Shown here: piece by piece, positions 44,379-53,514 of the stretch
Layout: every line of letters begins with the position of its first letter
How positions within the stretch are numbered: the first letter of the stretch is position 1
DNA from: an uncultured Sutterella sp.
GTDB taxonomy: Bacteria; Pseudomonadota; Gammaproteobacteria; Burkholderiales; Burkholderiaceae_F
Assembly: GCA_900544345.1 (NCBI GenBank)
Contig: UQUR01000003.1
Coordinates: forward strand, 1 to 64,000
Length of the DNA: 64,000 bases
Direction of reading: 5' to 3'
Position numbers and translations under genes: made by a program
The notes under the pieces: generated by a model
Seen by the model: the letters and a program-made list of their open reading frames with translations, nothing else
Databases searched by the model: none
Told to the model about the DNA's origin: nothing

Positions 44379-44841
44379 AATCGTTTTAGTAGCTCCTGAA
44401 ATACCTCCCAACACTGGCAATATTATTCGGCTGTCTGCCAACACTGGATGTGAGTTGCATTTAGTGGAACCCTTAGGTTTTACCTTGGAAGATAAGCACA
44501 TGATAAGAGCAGGCTTAGACTACCATGAGTATGCAACTGTCAAAGTACACAAAAGTTTCCAAGCCTTTTTGGAAGCAGAAAAACCGCAAAGAGACAGAAT
44601 GTTTGCAATGACAACAAAGGGATCCCATCCCTTTGCTCAATCGCATTTTTTGCCAGGTGACTGGTTTGTTTTCGGCAGTGAGGGGCACGGTCTGCCCGAT
44701 GAAATTCGAAATAGTTTCCCGGAGCAGCAGCGCATTCGCTTACCTATGCGCCCTCATAATCGCTCGCTTAACCTATCCAATACAGTAGCTATTACTGTTT
44801 ATGAAGCTTGGCGGCAAAATCATTACGAGGGCGGCATCTAA
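44365..44841 (+). CDS. trmL: tRNA (cytidine/uridine-34 2'-O)-methyltransferase TrmL
   Basis: 158 residues, SPOUT methyltransferase fold. Knot motifs NTGNIIRLSANTGCELHLVE near 17, FGSEGHGLPDEI near 107 and RLPMRPHNRSLNLSNTVAI near 128. It methylates the wobble ribose of tRNA-Leu. Overlaps rpoH by 14 bases; a second ATG two codons in (44371) fits equally. Converges with the response-regulator gene with a 4-base overlap. Confidence 0.93.
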   Translation: MNMFRIVLVAPEIPPNTGNIIRLSANTGCELHLVEPLGFTLEDKHMIRAGLDYHEYATVKVHKSFQAFLEAEKPQRDRMFAMTTKGSHPFAQSHFLPGDWFVFGSEGHGLPDEIRNSFPEQQRIRLPMRPHNRSLNLSNTVAITVYEAWRQNHYEGGI

Positions 44842-45536
44842 CCGTTGGTACTTTTTTTCTGATTTAAACTTTCAAGTAAATAGCGATCCATATGGCGCTC
44901 GGCCGCAAAGACGGCGGCTTGGACGCGGGAACTAAAGTCAAAGCGACGCATAATTCGCTGTAAGTGAGCCTTTACAGTACTTTCTGACATATTGAGCAAA
45001 TTTGCCATTTCCCGATTACTAGCTCCTTGAGCAAGACAGCCCAAAATCTGTCTTTCACGCTCTGTGAGGCTCTTAACCGTCTCAGGACGCACTTCCGGCA
45101 TCAATGAAAGGTGTTTAGCACGAATACCGTTAACAAATTTGCTAGTCATCTCTGGAGACATCACACTCTCACCGGCGACGACTTGTCTAACACTATTGAC
45201 CAAATATTCAGCATCAATATTTTTTACTAAATAGCCCCGCGCTCCCAAAACAAAGGCTTCTTTTAAGTCTTCAGCGTCTTCACTGACTGTCAGCATCACC
45301 ACTGGCAACTCTCTGTTGGATGCCAGCATTTGAGCCAATGCTTCTGTTCCGCTCATTACCGGCATATCCAGGTCTAATAACACCAGGTCCGGTTTGAGCT
45401 GTTCAGCAAGCTTTACACCTTCTAAACCATCCGAGGCTTCTCCAACGATCTCAAAGTCAGGTTGTCGGCTTAAAAGTGCTTTTAAACCTGAGCGAAATAA
45501 GGTGTGGTCATCAACCAGCAAAATACGAATAGTCAT
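44838..45536 (-). CDS. NarL/FixJ-family response regulator
   Basis: 232 residues. Receiver domain with intact acidic pair (LLVDDH), phospho-Asp in LVLLDLDMPV near 57 and Lys in LVKNIDAEYL near 107. C-terminal LuxR-type HTH with LTERERQILGCLAQGASNRE near 161. It is the output of the adjacent kinase, with a 1-nt TAATG overlap between the genes. Targets unknown; no nitrate or nitrite reductase genes are nearby. Confidence 0.93.
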   Translation of the reverse strand: MTIRILLVDDHTLFRSGLKALLSRQPDFEIVGEASDGLEGVKLAEQLKPDLVLLDLDMPVMSGTEALAQMLASNRELPVVMLTVSEDAEDLKEAFVLGARGYLVKNIDAEYLVNSVRQVVAGESVMSPEMTSKFVNGIRAKHLSLMPEVRPETVKSLTERERQILGCLAQGASNREMANLLNMSESTVKAHLQRIMRRFDFSSRVQAAVFAAERHMDRYLLESLNQKKSTNG

Positions 45537-47440
45537 TAACGTCCCTCTTTGGGCAAAATTAATCGAACCGTCGTTCCCTGGTCAAGCTCGGATTCGATTT
45601 CTATGTGAGCTTTGACTTTTTGAGCACGCTCTCGCATGATAGACAATCCAACGTGGCTTTGCTTTCTTTCTTCCAATACTTTTGGATCAATTCCGATACC
45701 ATCATCCATGACAGTCATTTCAAATTGCTCCATATTGCGAATATTGACCATGACTGTTTGTGCTTTTGCATGTTTTCTAACGTTGGATAAAGCTTCCTGC
45801 AAAATAAAAATCACCTGTAATTTTTGGGCCGATGTCAGCTCTTTGCCTTCATTTTTTATGCTCAGATGAGTTTTTACATGCGTCTGACGTTCAAAACGAA
45901 GCAAAACGCTTTGCACCAACTCCTCCAACTCTTCTTTGTAAACTCGGGTTCTGAAATTAAGCAGAAGCTCTCGGACATCGTCATAGCACTCCTGAACACC
46001 AGCCTTTATCTGTTTGAGACCATCATCAATTTGCTCTTGATTCTTAGCTTTGAGTGCGCCATCGAGCATTTGCACCTGCAAATTGACAAACGAAAGCGTT
46101 TGAGCGATCGAATCATGTAAATTTTGAGCCAAAATGTTACGCTCTTGAGCCACTGCCATCTGCTGATCAAGCGCCGCCAGACGCATATTTTCAATAGCCG
46201 CTCCTAAGTGCCGCCCAAGGTTTTCAAGCAGCATATCCAATGCTCGGTTTTCCCGAACATTATCCCGATAAAAAAGTACAAAAACCCCGATATTTTTTTG
46301 ACGATATCGAATATGGTAAATCACTTTCTGAGTAAAGAAATTCGCCTCAATTTCCGTCTTCACATCAGAGCGGGAAACACCTGTCCTTATCGGGTAGGGG
46401 CTTGCAAAAATCTTTTGACAAAAATCCTCAGATATTTTTTCACAGCCTTTTGAAAACTCTTCACTTAAACCTTTTTGCAAAATATTCTCAAACCTGCCCC
46501 TATGCTCATTCCAAAAGCACACCTGTAGAGCTGGCGCTTCTGCCAAAGTCAATACTCGGGCTGTAAACGACTCCAACATTTCCTCTAAAGAATGTTGCTC
46601 GCCAAGAAAAGAAGTCAGCCCATAAAGAGCAGTTAAGTGAGCATTTTTCTCAGCCAAGGATGCTGTTTTTTCCTCAACAATATTCTCTAGATTTGTATAA
46701 ACGTCATCCAAATGGCTTGCCAATGCATTGAATCCAGCCGAGATCTCAGAAAATTCTAAGGTCCCCTCAGCATGAACCCGTGTCTTCCAGTCACTCGCTT
46801 TCAAACGCTCAATTCCGGCCTGCAGTTGATTTAAGGGGCGTAAAACTGATGCAAATAGGAACCTCATGACAACAATGACGCTCAAAATAGACAGTCCGCC
46901 CAAAGCCACCTGAGTAAAGCGAAGTACAACAATGTTACGATTGACCTCGGCATCCATCAGGTTCTGCCATTCATCGAGCTCGCTATTGAGAAGGTCTAAA
47001 CCCTTTAAAATGTCGTGTCTGACTTGCCGATTGAGTTGATGGCTTTCGTTCCATCGCAACAAGGCAGGCTTAACGCTTTGACGCCAAGTCTCGTCAATAT
47101 GCCCCATGATCTTATCAATGCGTTCATCACGGGCCATCACTCTGTAGGTTGACTGATCGTCTAAGATTGCTAAATTCAATGTCTGATCCACACGCCAGAC
47201 AACACCCTGTATATCTATGGCGAAGCCATTTGCATGGTCGGTCGTCAAATCGTAACCTACCTGATAAAGTTCGACACGAATATCAGCCGCTCGCCTTGTT
47301 ACCTCTGTGGAGATTTCCATCTGCTTAGATAAAAAAAGCGTGTAAACAACTGAGGCAATCAAAACGACTACCCAAAGAAGAGCCAATCGAAGGAGGCGAC
47401 TTGATAACTGAGGGGCTTGTGGGACAGTATTCATTGTCAT
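45536..47440 (-). CDS. NarX-like sensor histidine kinase
   Basis: 634 residues from ATG 47440 (ATG 47434 also possible). Membrane segments at about 18-38 and 172-195 flank a periplasmic helical sensor. HAMP (about 195-245), coiled coil, GAF-like domain (about 275-400), HisKA_3 dimerisation helix with QNLHDSIAQT (His about 442) and HATPase (QEALSNVRKHAKA, DDGIGID). After the first membrane segment AADIRVELYQVGYDL resembles a degenerate NarX P-box, keeping the Arg and Tyr. The signal may be nitrate-like or different. No Shine-Dalgarno is visible; a terminator hairpin sits directly upstream. Confidence 0.9.
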   Translation of the reverse strand: MTMNTVPQAPQLSSRLLRLALLWVVVLIASVVYTLFLSKQMEISTEVTRRAADIRVELYQVGYDLTTDHANGFAIDIQGVVWRVDQTLNLAILDDQSTYRVMARDERIDKIMGHIDETWRQSVKPALLRWNESHQLNRQVRHDILKGLDLLNSELDEWQNLMDAEVNRNIVVLRFTQVALGGLSILSVIVVMRFLFASVLRPLNQLQAGIERLKASDWKTRVHAEGTLEFSEISAGFNALASHLDDVYTNLENIVEEKTASLAEKNAHLTALYGLTSFLGEQHSLEEMLESFTARVLTLAEAPALQVCFWNEHRGRFENILQKGLSEEFSKGCEKISEDFCQKIFASPYPIRTGVSRSDVKTEIEANFFTQKVIYHIRYRQKNIGVFVLFYRDNVRENRALDMLLENLGRHLGAAIENMRLAALDQQMAVAQERNILAQNLHDSIAQTLSFVNLQVQMLDGALKAKNQEQIDDGLKQIKAGVQECYDDVRELLLNFRTRVYKEELEELVQSVLLRFERQTHVKTHLSIKNEGKELTSAQKLQVIFILQEALSNVRKHAKAQTVMVNIRNMEQFEMTVMDDGIGIDPKVLEERKQSHVGLSIMRERAQKVKAHIEIESELDQGTTVRLILPKEGR

Positions 47441-47444
47441 ATAC

Positions 47445-47485
47445 AAAAAGGGAAGCTATAGAGCGAAATCGCTGAGCAGCTTCCC
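47445..47485 (-). terminator. secB terminator abutting the kinase start
   Basis: On the minus strand GGGAAGCT (47485-47478) pairs with AGCTTCCC (47457-47450), with an inner AGCG/CGCT hairpin, followed by TTTTT (47449-47445). Only four bases separate the T run from the kinase ATG at 47440. It would end the secB transcript, or act as an attenuator for the kinase. Confidence 0.8.
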
Positions 47486-47513
47486 CTTTAGTTAAAGCTT
47501 ATGGCTTTAGCAG

Positions 47514-48026
47514 TTAGTTTTGCTCTTGAGCCTTTGCTTGGTCTGCAGTCGCTGCTTGTTGAGCAAGGCGCTGTTGATAGAGCATTTCAAAGTTCATTTC
47601 CGGCAGATTAACCGGAGCCATTGTTGTGCGGGTAATCAGGTCGGCAACGTTAGCTCTTAAATACGGATAAACAATTGTCGGACAGATGACGTTACCGATA
47701 TGAGCCATTTGTTCATCATTGAAACCGCGAATTTGGAAAATACCGGCTTGCTTTACTTCAGCCAGCAACAAAACATTTTGATCTGCTTTAATCGTAACAG
47801 TTGCTCTAACAGTCACTTCACGATGAGCGTCGTCGAGCTTTTTGATGCTGACTTCAAATTGCATATCAACGGTCGGCTGTTGCTGCAAAGGTGTGACAAA
47901 CAATTCAGGAGCGTGAGGCATCTCCAAAGAGGCATCTTTCATGTAGCAGCGTTCAAGCTGGAAAGCATTAGCAGGAGCTGCGCTCTGTTGTTCCGGTTCA
48001 GTAGCCGTATTGGTTTCGTCAGCCAT
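47514..48026 (-). CDS. secB: Protein-export chaperone SecB
   Basis: 170 residues. A tetrameric chaperone that delivers preproteins to SecA. Recognisable segments: FQLERCYMKDASLEMPHAPE near 22-41, the ILICP-like GNVICPTIVYPYLRANVADL near 112, and FEMLYQQRLAQQ near 145. The Ala/Gln-rich ends are usual in betaproteobacteria. It lies 45 bases after the rhodanese gene; the grxC that often sits between them is absent. Confidence 0.95.
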   Translation of the reverse strand: MADETNTATEPEQQSAAPANAFQLERCYMKDASLEMPHAPELFVTPLQQQPTVDMQFEVSIKKLDDAHREVTVRATVTIKADQNVLLLAEVKQAGIFQIRGFNDEQMAHIGNVICPTIVYPYLRANVADLITRTTMAPVNLPEMNFEMLYQQRLAQQAATADQAKAQEQN

Positions 48027-48071
48027 TTTTATATCCTTTAAAAAGACTTTTAAATTGATTTATTTTGTTAA

Positions 48072-48476
48072 TTAACGGGTAAAGGGCAACTTTGCATCAA
48101 CCCAGCCCTTGATTCCACCTTCAAGAACAAAGACATCCTTGTAGCCCTGTGCACGCAAAACTTTTGCGGCTTTCTGACTTGATGTCGTCACAGTGTCAAC
48201 AACGATAACAGGACGATCTTTGGGTACTTCATTGACTCGGCCTTCGAAACCGTCAATAGGAATGCTCTTGGAGCCAGCAATGGCACCACGCTTAAAATCT
48301 TTGGTTGCGCGCACGTCCAAAATAAAGGCATTTTTTTTATTGATGTAATCAATAGCCTCTTCGTTGCTCAGACTGGGACCCATACTACGCTTACGAATAT
48401 AAGGTTCCAAAAGAAAACCGCCAGAAATCAAAACAACGGCGACTAAAACGATGTTATCGAGTAAAAAATCAAGCAC
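48072..48476 (-). CDS. Membrane-anchored rhodanese-like protein lacking the catalytic Cys
   Basis: 134 residues. An N-terminal membrane segment (about 7-24) precedes a single rhodanese domain (AFILDVRATKDFKRGAIAGS near 50, VLEGGIKGWVDAKLP at the end). The active-site loop reads VDTVTTSSQ where a Cys is expected, and the whole protein has no Cys, so sulfur transfer is excluded. It matches YibN of enterics in position next to secB and opposite gpmA/envC. It is probably a membrane-bound binding module. Confidence 0.85.
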   Translation of the reverse strand: MLDFLLDNIVLVAVVLISGGFLLEPYIRKRSMGPSLSNEEAIDYINKKNAFILDVRATKDFKRGAIAGSKSIPIDGFEGRVNEVPKDRPVIVVDTVTTSSQKAAKVLRAQGYKDVFVLEGGIKGWVDAKLPFTR

Positions 48477-48541
48477 AATCTTCTCACTTCTGATTGATCA
48501 AAGAAAAAGCGGTCGGTCAAAATCTGCCAATCGCATCTTGA

Positions 48542-48585
48542 TTTGGGATAGTACAACAAATTACAACTTTTTGTATGATCCCAAA
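48542..48585. promoter_or_regulatory. Palindromic divergent promoter between the rhodanese gene and gpmA
   Basis: TTTGGGAT (48542-48549) and ATCCCAAA (48578-48585) are perfect arms, with inner TACAA (48552-48556) and TTGTA (48571-48575). Rightward, TATGAT (48574-48579) is a good -10, with GTACAA 17 bases upstream. Leftward, TACTAT (48553-48548) is the -10, with ATACAA 17 bases upstream. Each -10 thus lies in the other promoter's -35 arm, giving symmetric leaders of about 65-70 nt. Promoter activity is inferred. Confidence 0.5.
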
Positions 48586-48656
48586 CCTCTGATCTCACCA
48601 ATTCTTTTAAAATTGAGAAGTTGTCCTCCTTTTTATCTTTTATAGAGAACTGTTTT

Positions 48657-49406
48657 ATGTTTAAACTCGTTTTGATGCGACACGGCGAAAGCCAATGGAA
48701 TCTCGAAAACCGTTTCACGGGCTGGACAGATGTAGACTTGACAGAAAAAGGCCGTGAAGAGGCCCGTAAAGCCGGCGAGCTGCTGAAAGCAGAGGGCTAC
48801 GACTTCGATATTGCATACACCAGTGTTTTGCGCCGCGCTATCCGTACCCTCTGGATCGCACTGGATAGCATGGATCGTATGTATCTGCCGATCAAAAATT
48901 CATGGCGTTTAAACGAGCGTCACTATGGCGCACTTCAAGGTCTTAATAAAGCTGAAACTGCGGCTAAATATGGAGACGAACAAGTTCTGATTTGGCGTCG
49001 TGCCTACGCTATTGCTCCCAATCCCCTGTCTCCAGAAGACGAGCGTTGGGCCGGCAAGGATCCGCGGTATGCTAACTTAAAACCAGAAGAAATCCCTGCC
49101 ACAGAGTGCTTGAAGGATACAGTTGCTCGCGTTGTTCCTTATTGGAAAGAAGAAATTGAACCAATGGTTCGTTCTGGCAAACGCGTACTTATCGCTGCTC
49201 ACGGCAACTCTTTGAGAGCGCTTATCAAGTATATTGACAATATCAGCGACGAAGACATTGTTCATCTGAATATCCCAACTGCTCGTCCCATTGTCTATGA
49301 ATTCGATGACGATATGAAGCCGATTCGCCACTATTATCTTGGCAATCAAGCTGAAATTGAGGCCGCAATGGCTGCTGTGGCGGCTCAAGGTAAAGCCAAA
49401 AAGTGA
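48657..49406 (+). CDS. gpmA: 2,3-bisphosphoglycerate-dependent phosphoglycerate mutase
   Basis: 249 residues. Glycolytic interconversion of 3- and 2-phosphoglycerate through a phosphohistidine. LVLMRHGESQWN with His about 9, RLNERHYGALQGLNKAETA near 81 and IAAHGNSLRALIKYI near 182 are the family motifs. ATG 48657 follows TAGAGAAC; an earlier in-frame start lacks homology. Overlaps envC by 4 nt. Confidence 0.96.
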   Translation: MFKLVLMRHGESQWNLENRFTGWTDVDLTEKGREEARKAGELLKAEGYDFDIAYTSVLRRAIRTLWIALDSMDRMYLPIKNSWRLNERHYGALQGLNKAETAAKYGDEQVLIWRRAYAIAPNPLSPEDERWAGKDPRYANLKPEEIPATECLKDTVARVVPYWKEEIEPMVRSGKRVLIAAHGNSLRALIKYIDNISDEDIVHLNIPTARPIVYEFDDDMKPIRHYYLGNQAEIEAAMAAVAAQGKAKK

Positions 49407-50809
49407 AATTAGTCGCGCGTCCACTTGTGACGCTTATGAAAGCGCTCGGTCTGGCGGGCGCTTTCCTATGCTTTAGTGCCACTCCGCTTTATTCATACAG
49501 CGGAGCGGGTGTTGCGTACGCCCAAACCGCACAAAAAAAGGCTACTCGTTCAGCTCCCAGTAAGACTAAAGAGACGGCTTCAAAGAAAACTCCTGCTAAG
49601 ACTACTTCTGCCAAAAAGACTCAAAAGAGTAGCTCCGCTGACGTTAGCGAAAAACGCCGCAATGAATTGCAAAATCAACAAAAGTCCCTACAGGAACAAC
49701 TGGGTTCTTTAAAAAAACAACTATCACAAGCAGAAGCCAGTCAACATGAAGCCAGTGATGCCTTGGCCGCAAGTGAAGAAGCGATTTCAAAGGCTAACCG
49801 CCGCTTGCGTGAACTGGGCAATGAGCGAACACGAGTTGAAAATAGATTAAAAGAGCTCCGCGAACAGGAGTTAGCCGTTAATGGCGAACTCACAAGCGCT
49901 GAAAAACAAAATCGAGCAATTGCTCGTGCACAATTTTTAAACTCTCGACGCCAATCTTGGCAAACTCTAATTGCCGGTACTAATCCGCATGAAGTTGCCA
50001 GAGATGCAGCCTCCTTGCATTATTTTGCCCGAGCTCAGCAACAGGCTCTTAACCAGCTATCGCAAAGACAAGCTAATATCCACTCTGTTTCAGAAGAAAC
50101 TCAAAGCAAAAGAAAAGAGCTGGCTAACATTGAGGCCAACGAGAAAGAAGGGCGGGCTCAGCTGATGAAAGAGCAGCAAAGCCGTAAACAGACTCTTGAG
50201 AAATTAAAAAAACAAATTTCTGAACAGAGAGCCTCTATTGATAAACTCGAGCGAGATCAGCAACGGCTTGGGGAACTTGTCGCAAACATTGATAAAGTGC
50301 TGGCTCAGCGTAAAGCGGAAGCCGAAAGGCGGGCACAGCAAGCCAGAAAGAAACAACCTGCTAGTGGCAAAGTCTCGGTTGGCGGGAAAACACCGTCAGG
50401 TGTATTTGCTAAGCAGCGCGGAAAATTATTGATGCCCGCACTCGGTAAAATCACAGGTCGTTATGGTCAGGCTCGAGCAAACGCCTCAGGAAAAAGCACG
50501 ACTTGGCGTGGTTTAATGATTCAGGCCCGACAAGGTAGCGATGTCCTAGCTTGTGCCAACGGTCAGGTCGTTTTTTCCGATTGGTTACGAGGTTTTGGTA
50601 ATCTGATTATCGTTGATCACGGAGATGGTTATCTCTCTATCTACGCCAATAACGAGTCACTATTTAAGAGTGTCGGTGACAAGGTTACACGTGGTGAAAC
50701 CATCGCTTCCGTCGGCAACACTGGCGGCGAAGAAAAGCCTGGATTGTATTTTGAGCTCCGTCGAAACGGTCAACCCTTCAATCCCTTACCTTGGATCGGT
50801 AAGGATTAG
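49403..50809 (+). CDS. envC: Murein hydrolase activator EnvC
   Basis: 468 residues. N-terminal hydrophobic export signal (about 10-35), a Lys/Ser/Thr-rich linker (about 45-85), a long coiled coil (about 90-310) and a C-terminal LytM/M23 domain. The metal-binding set is degenerate (LYFELRRNGQ in place of H-x-H), so it activates amidases and does not cut peptidoglycan itself. In E. coli it is recruited by FtsX. Confidence 0.93.
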   Translation: MKLVARPLVTLMKALGLAGAFLCFSATPLYSYSGAGVAYAQTAQKKATRSAPSKTKETASKKTPAKTTSAKKTQKSSSADVSEKRRNELQNQQKSLQEQLGSLKKQLSQAEASQHEASDALAASEEAISKANRRLRELGNERTRVENRLKELREQELAVNGELTSAEKQNRAIARAQFLNSRRQSWQTLIAGTNPHEVARDAASLHYFARAQQQALNQLSQRQANIHSVSEETQSKRKELANIEANEKEGRAQLMKEQQSRKQTLEKLKKQISEQRASIDKLERDQQRLGELVANIDKVLAQRKAEAERRAQQARKKQPASGKVSVGGKTPSGVFAKQRGKLLMPALGKITGRYGQARANASGKSTTWRGLMIQARQGSDVLACANGQVVFSDWLRGFGNLIIVDHGDGYLSIYANNESLFKSVGDKVTRGETIASVGNTGGEEKPGLYFELRRNGQPFNPLPWIGKD

Positions 50810-50820
50810 AAAGAAAAAAC

Positions 50821-52290
50821 ATGAAGACTTTTATTTCTCCCTTACGAAAAATTGTGCTCACAACTGCCCTTGCGTTGAGTTTGAGTTCGACTTTTTCTAT
50901 TGCACAAGCTAATGAACCGCTCCCTAAAAGTCCTCTACCCTTGCAGGAAATTAGACAGTTCACAGATGTGTATGCTGCTGTAAAGGCGTTTTATGTCGAT
51001 GAAAGCCAAACTGGCGACAGGCAACTTCTGGAAAATGCATTAGCTGGCATGCTCTCTGGGCTAGATCCGCATTCGGCTTTTTTAGATAAAGAAGCCTTTG
51101 AAGAGATGAAGGAAGGCACCGAAGGAGAGTTCGGGGGCCTGGGTCTAGAAGTAACGATGGATGCATCGGGTGTTTTGGTCATTGCACCGATTGATGATAC
51201 TCCGGCAGCAAGAGCTGGTATCCGAGCCGGTGACATCATTGTCAAAATTGACGATCAAGCTACTCGCGCTAGAACTCTGTCGGAAAACGTCAAACTCATG
51301 AGAGGCAAACCTAAGACAAAAATTAAACTTGTCATTGCCAGAAAAGGAGTGGATAAACCCCTTAATTTCACGATCACACGTGACATCATTAAAGTTCAAT
51401 CCGTCAAGATGAAAGAACTTAAGGATGGAATCGCTTATATCCGAATTTCACAGTTCCAAGAGCATACAGCTGACGACCTAGCCAAGTATCTTATTAACTT
51501 AAATAAGAAAAACCACCTTAAAGGTTTGGTCTTGGATTTACGAAATGATCCTGGCGGATTGCTTAACGCTGCCGTTGGAGTCGTTTCAGCCTTTATAGAA
51601 AAAGACCAAGTGGTTGTGAGTACCAAAGGTCGTACACCCGAGGCAAACCGCAGCTTTAAGACTCAACCGCAGGACTATCTGAACTACAAACAAAGTCCTT
51701 CAAGCGATTGGGTTGCTAAAGTGCCTGCGCAAGCCAAGACTGTCCCAATGGTTGTTTTAATTAACGCAGCGAGCGCAAGCGCAAGCGAAATCGTTTCCGG
51801 AGCGCTTCAGGATCATAAACGGGCAAAAATTATCGGGCAACAATCTTTTGGTAAGGGCAGCGTACAGACCGTACTGCCACTCAGGCCTCTAGAGGGTGGA
51901 GAACCCACAACTGGAATCAAGCTCACTACTTCACGCTATTTCACTCCAAGCGGTCGTTCCATTCAGGCAACAGGAATCACTCCAGATATTGAAATTGCTG
52001 ATACAGAACAAGGCAATTACGCCACCTTTAATATTCGTGAAGCTGATTTGGCCCACCACCTGAAAAATGATGAGCAAAAGCGTGCATATGAAAAGAAACA
52101 AAGGGAAGAAAGTAAAAAGCAAGTTGAAGACAACGAGCAACCTGATCTGCGCTACTTTTTCGGCGATGACAATGATTTCCAACTACAGCAAGCGGTCAAA
52201 ATCTTAAAGGGCGAAAAATACCTGACCGGTTTTGAAAACAAAACGACCTCAAATAAAGAAGTCAAAGCCAATGCCAAAACCGCAAAGTAG
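50821..52290 (+). CDS. ctpA: C-terminal processing peptidase (S41)
   Basis: 489 residues with a signal peptide (cleavage near AQANE). PDZ domain (about 95-180, with GGLGLEVTMDASGVLVIAPI) and S41 protease core. The Ser is in NAASASASEIVSG near 325 and the Lys in SFGKGSVQT near 350. It trims or degrades periplasmic proteins, often peptidoglycan hydrolases. Eleven bases after envC, fitting a cell-wall unit. Confidence 0.94.
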   Translation: MKTFISPLRKIVLTTALALSLSSTFSIAQANEPLPKSPLPLQEIRQFTDVYAAVKAFYVDESQTGDRQLLENALAGMLSGLDPHSAFLDKEAFEEMKEGTEGEFGGLGLEVTMDASGVLVIAPIDDTPAARAGIRAGDIIVKIDDQATRARTLSENVKLMRGKPKTKIKLVIARKGVDKPLNFTITRDIIKVQSVKMKELKDGIAYIRISQFQEHTADDLAKYLINLNKKNHLKGLVLDLRNDPGGLLNAAVGVVSAFIEKDQVVVSTKGRTPEANRSFKTQPQDYLNYKQSPSSDWVAKVPAQAKTVPMVVLINAASASASEIVSGALQDHKRAKIIGQQSFGKGSVQTVLPLRPLEGGEPTTGIKLTTSRYFTPSGRSIQATGITPDIEIADTEQGNYATFNIREADLAHHLKNDEQKRAYEKKQREESKKQVEDNEQPDLRYFFGDDNDFQLQQAVKILKGEKYLTGFENKTTSNKEVKANAKTAK

Positions 52291-52319
52291 AATAAAAAGA
52301 GTCAATAGTCCATAGTTTT

Positions 52320-53441
52320 ATGCAGCAAGTACTGATTCACGTTGTTCCCCTCTTTTTCGTTCTCTATGTATATGTCAGTTTAATTTCAAAAACTCGACTC
52401 CACATAGCGATCAAAGGGATTTTGTTGGTACTGATTCTGATTGGTAGTCAGTATCCTGCCTTTTGTCGATCCTTTTTTGTTGGTTACGACAATAAAATAC
52501 CGCATTTGGGCATCGTGCTCTACAGCTGGTTATTTGCCACGCAGCTGCTACTCATTTTGCTGACAATCATTAAAGACATTGTTGCTGTTGGCTACCGATT
52601 GATTGCAAAAAAAACTTTGCCTCACCCGAGCACTACCGCTGTCAGTCTGTTATCTATATCGATGGTCTTATCTGCCTTAGGTAGTTACCAAGCACTGTCT
52701 CAACCTTTGATTTATCAGCTTGAGGTTCGTGTAAAAGAACTCCCGGATGCTCTTGACGGCTTTACGATTGCTCAGCTTTCGGATATCCATGCGAGCGCTC
52801 TTTTGGATCGCGAACGACTCATTAAGGTAGTAGAGCGAACAAATGAACTCGAGCCTGATCTCATCGCAGTTACAGGCGATATTGTCGATGGAAAAACTGA
52901 AGCTAGATTGCAAGACGTTTTGCCTCTGAAAAAACTTCATGCACCTTATGGAGTTTACGCGGTTGAAGGCAACCATGAACACTATGTTGAATATGACGCA
53001 TGGATGAAAGTTTTTCCAACGCTGAATATGAGAGTGCTGCACAACAGTCATGAAGTCCTAAATGTTAAAGGGGCCTCTCTAGCGATCGCCGGCATAACCG
53101 ATCCGATGGCGGTCCGTTATCACCGCGACGTACCAGACATTACTAAAGCTATACAAGGGATCCCGAAAGGTGTTACAACTATTTTGCTGTCTCATCAAGT
53201 GAAATACAGCCGTGAACATGCAGAATATCCTATCGCCTTGCAGTTGTCAGGACATACTCACGGGGGACAGATTTTCGGAATGCATTGGTTAGCTCAGTTC
53301 TTAAATAGAGGTTTTGTCAAGGACAAATACCAGATAGGCAATATGGTTCTGTATGTTAATCGCGGAACGGGACTTTGGTACGGTTTCCCAATTCGTTTAG
53401 GGATTCCTAGTGAAATTACTTTGCTGACCCTAAAAAAATAA
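52320..53441 (+). CDS. Membrane metallophosphoesterase (YaeI/YkuE type)
   Basis: 373 residues. Four hydrophobic segments in the first 130 residues anchor it. The calcineurin-like domain carries QLSDIHASALLDRERL near 150, VTGDIVDG near 182, EGNHEHY near 217, LLSHQ near 286 and LSGHTHGGQIFG near 305, a full two-metal set. Relatives hydrolyse UDP-diacylglucosamine-like lipids or act as general phosphodiesterases. Substrate unknown here. Confidence 0.88.
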   Translation: MQQVLIHVVPLFFVLYVYVSLISKTRLHIAIKGILLVLILIGSQYPAFCRSFFVGYDNKIPHLGIVLYSWLFATQLLLILLTIIKDIVAVGYRLIAKKTLPHPSTTAVSLLSISMVLSALGSYQALSQPLIYQLEVRVKELPDALDGFTIAQLSDIHASALLDRERLIKVVERTNELEPDLIAVTGDIVDGKTEARLQDVLPLKKLHAPYGVYAVEGNHEHYVEYDAWMKVFPTLNMRVLHNSHEVLNVKGASLAIAGITDPMAVRYHRDVPDITKAIQGIPKGVTTILLSHQVKYSREHAEYPIALQLSGHTHGGQIFGMHWLAQFLNRGFVKDKYQIGNMVLYVNRGTGLWYGFPIRLGIPSEITLLTLKK

Positions 53442-53514
53442 AGAAATCTTTTGCTGAGTTTTGAAAAGCGACTAATATTGACATTGAGAGTATCCGTTTT
53501 TAAAGGATAAAAGC

